A DNA stretch of 64,000 nt, taken from positions 62,001 to 126,000 of the forward strand of contig JAIQCW010000121.1 in NCBI GenBank assembly GCA_020283715.1. Direction: 5' to 3'. The first letter of the stretch is position 1. Every line of letters begins with the position of its first letter. The position numbers and the translations under genes were made by a program. The notes under the pieces are model-generated. The model was given only the letters and a program-made list of their open reading frames with translations, searched no databases and was not told where the DNA came from. The stretch comes from Cytauxzoon felis (taxonomy: Eukaryota > Apicomplexa > Aconoidasida > Piroplasmida > Theileriidae). Shown here piece after piece: positions 57,914 through 64,000 of this stretch.

Positions 57914-60451
57914 TCACCCCACATAAGAATTTTCTTCGATAATCTTCTTGAGAATGAGATTGATTAATTCATTAATTTCATTATAATCTATATGATTAAC
58001 TTGTGTAAGAATAACATGATCAATTAATTTAAATTTAAACTTGTCGAATTCTTCAGTGATCTAAAGGTATATTTTTTTATTCATTGAAAAAAAATTTCCA
58101 ACGTACAAATTTATCCAAGTCCAAGTCGAATTTATATTTAGACTTTAATAATTTGATCCGATCGTCCAATTTATCCAATTCTAGACGTCTATTGTTCTTT
58201 AATGCGTCACATTCAGCAGCCAATTCATTATATGCAGTCTCCGCAGACGATTGCAATTCATTTATCGCACTCTGAATTTATAAATATAATAAACAATATA
58301 GATGAAGTCAGTCCACCTGAGGTCCAATCACTACCTTCAACTCTTCCACTAGGCGTGGAGCCTTCTCCACTCGAGGTCGTCCTGCCGTCAGCTTCTCTAT
58401 TTACTTCCCCCTCCGCTTCCCAGAGATCAGCTACGGGTTCCACTTGAGGTCATGTACTAACTTCTGCCACGATCTCTGGGAGTGGCATTACTCTTTAGAG
58501 ATAGGTAATTGGAAGAGCTGTCTGCAAGACAAGGAGAGGTGGATATAATCTCGAGTGGAATTTGGTAATAATTACAATGATACATAATGGGGTAATTATG
58601 GGGTAGAGACAGCTGTAGGAAGTGGAAGCAGAAGAACAATGACATTTCAGATCCTCCTTACATATCTCTAACTTGCTCGCCACTCCTCTTAATACTTTCA
58701 CTAAGCATTTACATAATTTATCATCGTCTTTTATATCATCCTTATGTTGAGCATTAGCACCACCACTCGCCCCATTATTTTCAGGCAAACACACGCATTT
58801 ACACTTCTCACAACAGAAGAAATATTTCATTACATGACTTATACCGCACTTATATCCATCCTTTAGGCAGTTATTGTAATCGTAATCGCAACATTTGCAG
58901 GCTGTGTCCATATTGAATATTCTTAGTGGTATTTTTATCCAAAATGAGTATTCTCCAAATACTACGTCTGCAAGATCCTTGCAATTACACTTAGCTTCCT
59001 TCAACTTCTCCGTATACTCCTCAACGAGTTTAATGAAGCGACGGGTTTGACAGGAATCGCAATTACCGGTACAAGTACATGGAGTAGATGTAGCTTCTTG
59101 TGATTCTTCATTTTGAGCCTTGGGTTTTATAACCTCATTCACTAATACCGTGAAATTCTTAACTTCCTCACAAAATGTGGATATAGAATTACACTTTTTC
59201 CCATCGCTATTACAAGTACATCCACTCTCTTTATTACAACACATCATATCGCACAATTTCTTAAAGACACCGTTGGGATTATCTGTAGTAGTAGGTGTAC
59301 AACTACATTGTTGTTCATCGCATTTACATCCATTTCCAGTTGTACTGCTTCCACAAGTACCTGAACCTTCAGCACTTGTATTACATGCTGCATCATTACA
59401 ACTCTCTACACCATTTTTTACATTCTTTTCATTTTCAAGATTCTCCAATTGCGTAGCCGCTGTAATCATCTCCTTATATTTCTCAGCCACTTTATTAACC
59501 TGATTCGTATTACAATTAGATTCAGACTGATAGTTAGATTGACGGCATTTATAATTATCATCCGTAGCCAATGGACATTTATCATCCTCTAACGTATTGA
59601 TAAACCTCATGCAATTGGATAACCAGGAAGATCGTGAGGTAGTCATGTAACCTCATGTGGAACGCCGAGTGGAAGAGAGTTGATTGTACTTCGAGTGGAG
59701 TAGAAACATATCATTCATTTAAACATACTTTAACGGTTGATTTGAGGTCATTTTCGTATCTTGTACATGCATTATAGGCGATGTTATAGAGTTCTTTCCT
59801 TTCATCTTGGAATTTCTTGTGTTCATTTCTAGCGGCTTCGACGGCGTCAATCGCTAATTGGCGATATTTTCTGGTTGATGAGCTGATGAAAATGATGGAG
59901 CAACTCACTTTATCAAATCTTCAACATGTGCCAATACGGTCTGTTTAGTCAATTGAATCTCACGTTCGTGTTCTTCAATCAGCTTGCGATGGTCGACGGT
60001 ATTGGCCTTGGTAACCTGTGGTAATAGATGAGGAAGATTGATACACATTTGGTTACCTTTTTAAAATTAAAGTCTTTTAAAATAGTGCTGTATATATAGA
60101 TGAGTTTGTGGACATAAATCGTACTTACTTGTCATTTTTGGCCTTGTACTTCGATGGAGGTTTGGTAGCCTTGATGGCAACAGTTCTTCCTTTGATATCA
60201 TTAATGACATCGCGATCTAATTTCACTAGAGTATTTATATTATTGTCATTGGTATTATTGGTGAAATTGAGGCATAATGTATTCTTTGGTATATATTTAC
60301 CCTTTAGTGAAGGGGACATTGGTACATCAAATCTTAATCCTTTACCACACCTCACCCAGCCTACTGGCAATTCACCATCGTATCCAGTACAGCCCTCATT
60401 ATTCACACATTTAGCACCGGCTATATCAACCCCCGACTCGTCAGTCATCAT
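57914..60451 (-). CDS. Coiled-coil protein with 1.46-kb intron
   Basis: Exons: about 60129-60451, a small one near 60060-60095, about 59907-60016, 59729-59870, 58107-58271 and 57914-58060, all joining in frame to about 300 residues. The N-terminal part (CVNNEGCTGYDGELPVGWVR) is globular. The rest is a charged coiled coil (RKLIEEHEREIQLTKQTV, ARNEHKKFQDERKELYN, RRLELDKLDDRIKLLKSK). Intron 58272-59728 (1457 nt) contains a fragment of the cysteine-rich family between element modules. The ATG may lie in an earlier mini-exon. Function unknown. Confidence 0.6.
58311..58560 (-). repeat. Left arm of the coiled-coil-intron block
   Basis: Ends CCACCTGAGGTCC and CTCGAGTGG, with a GTCCTGCCGTCAG tip, AGAGATCAGCTACGGG, the E hairpin, the CTCTTTAGAG stem and a CTGTCTGCAAGAC tip. 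Confidence 0.7.
58600..59640 (-). pseudogene. Cysteine-rich family fragment, truncated at both ends
   Basis: About 345 residues align in order with the middle and C-terminal part of the cysteine-rich gene at 32.1-34.3 kb: SSWLSNCMRFINTLEDDKC, KCRQSNYQSESNC, CTCTGNCDSCQTRRFIKLVE, GISHVMKYFFCCEKCKC, LCKCLVKVLRGVASKLEICK. Homology begins abruptly at WLSNC, where element sequence takes over, and ends after SCS-type sequence near 58610. A stretch CKDLADVVFGEYSFWIKIPL near 58950 has no counterpart in the other copy. It has no own start or signal. Confidence 0.65.
59646..59700 (+). repeat. Right arm remnant
   Basis: Fifty-odd bases with CCTCATGTGG, CGCCGAGTGG and TTCGAGTGGA; these are tip modules without B or E. 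Confidence 0.45.
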
Positions 60452-60591
60452 CAAAGTACCATTCTAAAACTAATGTACACATTTACCATTAAATTGGCGT
60501 AATAGATTTACATTTAAAAAATACATTTAAAAAATATTTAATTTAATATATACGTGGAGATTTAATACTTTAAATTGGATGCTATAGTGTG

Positions 60592-61722
60592 TCACGTGAA
60601 TGGGCATAGTTGTGAAGGTTTGAAATTATGAAAATAGCCCTTTAATCTATCCCTAAAGACGGAAAAATTATTAAAAATCATCCAATCATATAGGGAATTT
60701 GTACTTTTATCGTCCTCCGATGAAGTTGAGTCATGTGACTTGTCTACCCCATCAATAGTGTTTGAGGGTGGTTTCATATAGAGCTTATACCCCCAATATG
60801 GGCACGAAGATTGTACTGTAGAGTAGAGATGTTCCAAATTAGTATACTTGATCTCTGGTATCCATGTATTACTCGATCCCAAAATCTTGTAATATTCTAC
60901 AGTGCCATTGTTATCATATTCTACTACACCACTCCACCATGCTCGTTTGTATAAATCATATGCATCATTAACGTTAAAAAACACCATAAATTCATCATAT
61001 CTGGGGTCAAATTCAGTTATTTTACCCCCTTTTGTTGTTTTAATAATGGGCGGATATGTTGTGAAGATTGGTGTGCCTTGGAACGATTTATTATTTTTAG
61101 TAACAAATGCTAGAGATTCCTGTAGAGGTAGTAGGATATTTGTGACGTTCGCGTTATCTTTGAAGAAGTCCTTCAGCGTTAGACATTTCAACTTAGCGTT
61201 TTGATTCTGACGCCTTAGCTCCTCAACATGTGCCATACAGGCATTAGGATCCATAAAATGTAACAATACGTTTGGTATACCATTCTTGAAGGTATTTATA
61301 TTATGCCTTGATTCATTAGTACACCTCTTGGCACAACCCTCATCATCACTGAATAATTTATAAAATTCACATAATAATAAATTTACATCACTTGGTAGAC
61401 CCTTTATTTTATCAACTTTAACTGGTTTTACATTGTCTTTTACTCCCTTATTTAATGGATAATACGATACTATAGGGTTGTCATCATCATCTACTGCTAT
61501 ATATACTTTAATATTATCCAATTGTTTATTAAATAAAAATCTACCCTTCAATAAATTATAGTAATCAAATATAGAGTTATTTAATGATGCTAAACATTTA
61601 TTTTTATAAGAAGGCAGTGTATAAATCGTTACTCTATGATATCCAAGCCCATAGACATAACCATTAGGTAAAATCCCCAAATTAACATTACAAAATATAA
61701 AAATTATAAATAATTTATACAT
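60592..61722 (-). CDS. Secreted protein, unknown
   Basis: 376 residues in one exon with a clear signal peptide (MYKLFIIFIFCNVNLG). The mature part is soluble with scattered Cys (CEFYKLFSDDEGCAKRC, CMAHVEELRRQ, SCPYWGYKLYMKPP), no TM segment and no GPI-type tail. It lies next to another secreted-protein gene (62358-63641). Piroplasms encode many such secreted proteins of unknown role; I do not recognise a domain. Confidence 0.7.
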   Translation of the reverse strand: MYKLFIIFIFCNVNLGILPNGYVYGLGYHRVTIYTLPSYKNKCLASLNNSIFDYYNLLKGRFLFNKQLDNIKVYIAVDDDDNPIVSYYPLNKGVKDNVKPVKVDKIKGLPSDVNLLLCEFYKLFSDDEGCAKRCTNESRHNINTFKNGIPNVLLHFMDPNACMAHVEELRRQNQNAKLKCLTLKDFFKDNANVTNILLPLQESLAFVTKNNKSFQGTPIFTTYPPIIKTTKGGKITEFDPRYDEFMVFFNVNDAYDLYKRAWWSGVVEYDNNGTVEYYKILGSSNTWIPEIKYTNLEHLYSTVQSSCPYWGYKLYMKPPSNTIDGVDKSHDSTSSEDDKSTNSLYDWMIFNNFSVFRDRLKGYFHNFKPSQLCPFT

Positions 61723-61750
61723 TTATTAAATTAAAAAAAATTCATTATTA

Positions 61751-62137
61751 ATGATCGAGATTCCATTATCAGCCATTGTATAATCTTCCTACAACACCAT
61801 AAGATTCCACACACCAATCTATACTCTAACCCAATGTACCTGAAGTTGTCTAGAAGATCTCTCATATTCCTAATTGAATATTGTACCATTGGTGAGGTTG
61901 TTATACCATACGATTTCCAATGGATATGGTCGAGTAGGAATAGCTGAGGTATTAAATCATTCATCGACCATCCTCCATAGACTACACATTAAACATTTGA
62001 GCCTTGTACATTTAATCTTTCATTCATTACTATATAATCGTCCATCCACACTTGACACATTTATACTTTCATTCCATTTCACCTCTCAGAGATATCTACA
62101 GTTACTTTTACACATTGAGGAGCTTCAACACCTATGA
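61751..62137 (+). CDS. Tentative small multi-exon gene
   Basis: Exons can be joined as ATG 61751 (MIEIPLSAI), a middle part MYLKLSRRSLIFLIEYCTIG and a last part IAEVLNHSSTILHRLHIKHL ending at 62137, about 110 residues of Leu-rich helices. Both introns are short GT-AG. The helical style recalls heptatricopeptide proteins. The opposite strand is also partly open, so this call is weak. Confidence 0.3.
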
Positions 62138-62357
62138 ACAACATCTCTTCATCCCAGTACCTCTAGTCATTGTACTACAATACTATCGCATCAGCCTGTA
62201 CATCTTACACATGGTGTAAATTATCCCCATAGACATGATAACATTTTATCAATCTCTAACACTATATGACCAAAATCGCTGAATTTTTGTTAAAATGATA
62301 TTTAATAAATTATTTCATATAATTGATGAAATGTGTAAATTATAAATTTATATCCTC
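62138..62357. promoter_or_regulatory. Upstream region of secreted-protein gene
   Basis: AT-rich sequence between the tentative gene and the secreted protein at 62358. I see no motif beyond a GGTGTAAATTATCCCC stretch. Confidence 0.3.
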
Positions 62358-63641
62358 ATGTATATTATAATAAAGTATAAACATCTGTACTATATATCAT
62401 TCTTATATATCATAAATCTATCATTAGGTAATAATCTAAATCTAACATTAGATATTGGTAAAAGATATAATTATAATAATGAAAGTTATAAATTAAATTA
62501 TGTATCATGGAATGGTCCAGATTATACATTAAGTAATTATAATCTATTTCCACCTATAGAATTATCAAAATTTGTATTTAATAATACATTATTAACATCT
62601 GATTTAAATATTTTAAAAGATAGGATTATTGCAAATGTAACTGTATATTGGTATGATAATATACCATTGTTATTACAAATATATTCTAATAATTCTATTC
62701 TATACTTGTATAATTATGTTGGTAGATTATTAATACAAGGTGAATTAAAATGTGGTGTTAATTTATTTACTATCAATCCAACACATTATATTATTAATAT
62801 CAAATTAGATTTATCTAAACAAATTAATTATATTAATGAAAATGATAATAAATTAATTAATGTTACCATTGATGATATTAAATTCTCACCCTTCACTAAA
62901 ATTACACATTACATACCCGATAATAAATTTAAAGTTACATCCATTACTAATGATAAATATCAAATCAAACATATCAATATACCCAATGAACTATTCAAAC
63001 ATGTACACCTCTATAAATTCTATAATGATATTCTACTACTAGAATTCATCACATTTGATAATAAATACTTTATATTCCAACGAAATCTACTCAATCAATT
63101 CAATCTCATTGATGATATACCCCACAAACAAAGTGGGGATAATGGGGTAATGAATGATGATGAATATGTGAGGGTATTGATGGATTTATTGAATACAACA
63201 AATGTATCATTTAATAATGTAGGGTATGTAGATATAAGTAAAGGATCATTAGGGATAAAGAGATATAAATCAACATTTGATGTAGAATATATGAATAAAT
63301 TATATAAATCAAAATTAGAATTTATGGTGCTACCACATAGTTCTGGTACAAATTATAATTTAAAATGCTTTAAACACTTTAGAAATAATAATAAAAATAA
63401 ACCCTATATTATATCATCTATAGTTGATAATCAAACAAATATAAATGTACCAATACCCAATAAACCAATATACAATACTCTAATATGCCATAACCCAAAC
63501 AATAATAAATATATATTCATCGAATTCATAACTGAACATGATTTCTATTACACCATCTACAATAAAAATTCTTGGCAGCAATTGAAAAGATTCGGTACGG
63601 AGGTCGAACATGATAAAGTGTATAAACTACTCTCCTCATAA
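62358..63641 (+). CDS. Secreted protein, possibly FAINT-like
   Basis: 427 residues in one exon; signal peptide near MYIIIKYKHLYYISFLYIIN. The mature part is Asn/Ile/Tyr-rich with repeated segments that combine aromatic residues and Trp (YKLNYVSWNGPDYTL, RIIANVTVYWYDNIPLLLQI). This recalls the loosely conserved FAINT (DUF529) domains of secreted Theileria proteins; the match is by pattern only. No TM segment after the signal. Confidence 0.65.
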   Translation: MYIIIKYKHLYYISFLYIINLSLGNNLNLTLDIGKRYNYNNESYKLNYVSWNGPDYTLSNYNLFPPIELSKFVFNNTLLTSDLNILKDRIIANVTVYWYDNIPLLLQIYSNNSILYLYNYVGRLLIQGELKCGVNLFTINPTHYIINIKLDLSKQINYINENDNKLINVTIDDIKFSPFTKITHYIPDNKFKVTSITNDKYQIKHINIPNELFKHVHLYKFYNDILLLEFITFDNKYFIFQRNLLNQFNLIDDIPHKQSGDNGVMNDDEYVRVLMDLLNTTNVSFNNVGYVDISKGSLGIKRYKSTFDVEYMNKLYKSKLEFMVLPHSSGTNYNLKCFKHFRNNNKNKPYIISSIVDNQTNINVPIPNKPIYNTLICHNPNNNKYIFIEFITEHDFYYTIYNKNSWQQLKRFGTEVEHDKVYKLLSS

Positions 63642-63700
63642 ATCGACAAAGATTATTTAATATATATCATCTTGAAGATGGCTCTATAATTGTGTTTCTA

Positions 63701-63820
63701 TTCGCCGTTCCCATTGAGGTCATTCCACCTATCCTTCCACTCGGCGTGGTGCCTCTTCTATTTAGTTATCCCTTCGCTTCCCTGAGATCAGCTGCGGGTT
63801 CTACATGAGGTTACAACCCT
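63701..63820 (-). repeat. Reversed B arm near window end
   Basis: TTCCACTCGGCGTGG, CTATTTAG, TTCGCTTCCCTGAGATCAGC, TGCGGG, ACATGAGGTTACAACC. It closely resembles the left arm at 11621-11735. Confidence 0.65.
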
Positions 63821-64000
63821 GTATTCGCCAAGATGCCCTATATTTGTAGGGATAAAAAACACTATATGCCCTACTTTTTCAATGTATATTAAAGATACTA
63901 CACTAATGTAACATATATTAATATAATAATACAATTGAAGGATGATATATAGTTGTATGATGATATATACGTAATTATATAAATAATTATTATAATATAT
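63821..64000. other. AT-rich flank resembling 15520-15700
   Basis: A GTAGGG...CCCTAC stem with GGATAAAAAACAC between, then ACAATTGAAGGATGA and TA-rich sequence, in the same order as at 15531-15700. It suggests that another composite block continues outside the window. Confidence 0.45.

Larger units (their letters stand above)
58311..59700. mobile_element. Composite block inside coiled-coil gene intron
   Basis: A complete left arm (58311-58560: CCACCTGAGGTCC, TCCAC-TAGGC-GTGGA, reversed B, reversed E) and a short right remnant (59646-59700: CCTCATGTGG, CGCCGAGTGGAAG, CTTCGAGTGGA) enclose a cysteine-rich family fragment. The right arm lacks the B and E modules, so the mirror structure is incomplete. 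Confidence 0.55.

Overview
The window is nuclear DNA of an apicomplexan, most likely a piroplasm (Theileria/Babesia/Cytauxzoon group). It is very AT-rich and densely packed, with about 34 protein genes in 64 kb on both strands. Most introns are tiny (about 31-50 nt). The gene content fits: plastid-type NFACT, an alanyl-tRNA synthetase with a spliced secretory leader, a SWEET transporter, short-intron eukaryotic housekeeping genes, and fragments of secreted or antigen-like multigene families. I could not fix the species from sequence alone. Exon joins below were worked out by hand from splice signals and reading frame.

Layout. 1-11.6 kb: a partial unknown gene (-), UBA4/MOCS3 (+), a CCCH zinc-finger gene (-), GPN2 GTPase (-), a 206-aa unknown (-), SWEET (+), ARP4-like actin-related protein (+). 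11.6-16.0 kb: two inverted, fused fragments of a repeat-domain family between inverted repeat arms. 16.1-31.7 kb: TCF25 (-), RluA-type pseudouridine synthase (-), RBBP6/Mpe1 (+), TIM50 (+), VPS53 (-), a small membrane protein (-), AlaRS (+). 32.1-34.3 kb: a cysteine-rich antigen-like gene (-). 34.6-51.5 kb: EIPR1 (+), NFACT/RqcH-like (+), a helical-repeat protein (-), a p25-alpha-like coiled-coil gene (+), small genes, ERCC1 (+), histone H3 (+), a frameshifted four-TM gene, eIF3j (-). 51.7-60.5 kb: PIG-W/GWT1 (+) and a coiled-coil gene (-), each with a captured multigene-family segment inside one giant intron. 60.6-64 kb: two secreted proteins and the start of a further repeat block.

The unusual system is a dispersed, modular, relatively GC-rich repeat present at about 24 places. 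Seven full copies (about 465-510 bp) have two arms in inverted orientation around a roughly 230-bp AT-rich core, like a miniature inverted-repeat element. Thirteen introns carry copies, and those are the only introns longer than about 110 nt. Two genes (TCF25 and the p25-like gene) have a copy in frame inside an exon. Pairs of arms also bracket segments of multigene families, in a GWT1 intron, a coiled-coil gene intron and the ARP4-TCF25 interval, recalling gene-capturing transposons. Short hairpins within the arms differ in sequence between copies but keep complementary stems, which suggests that the fold matters.
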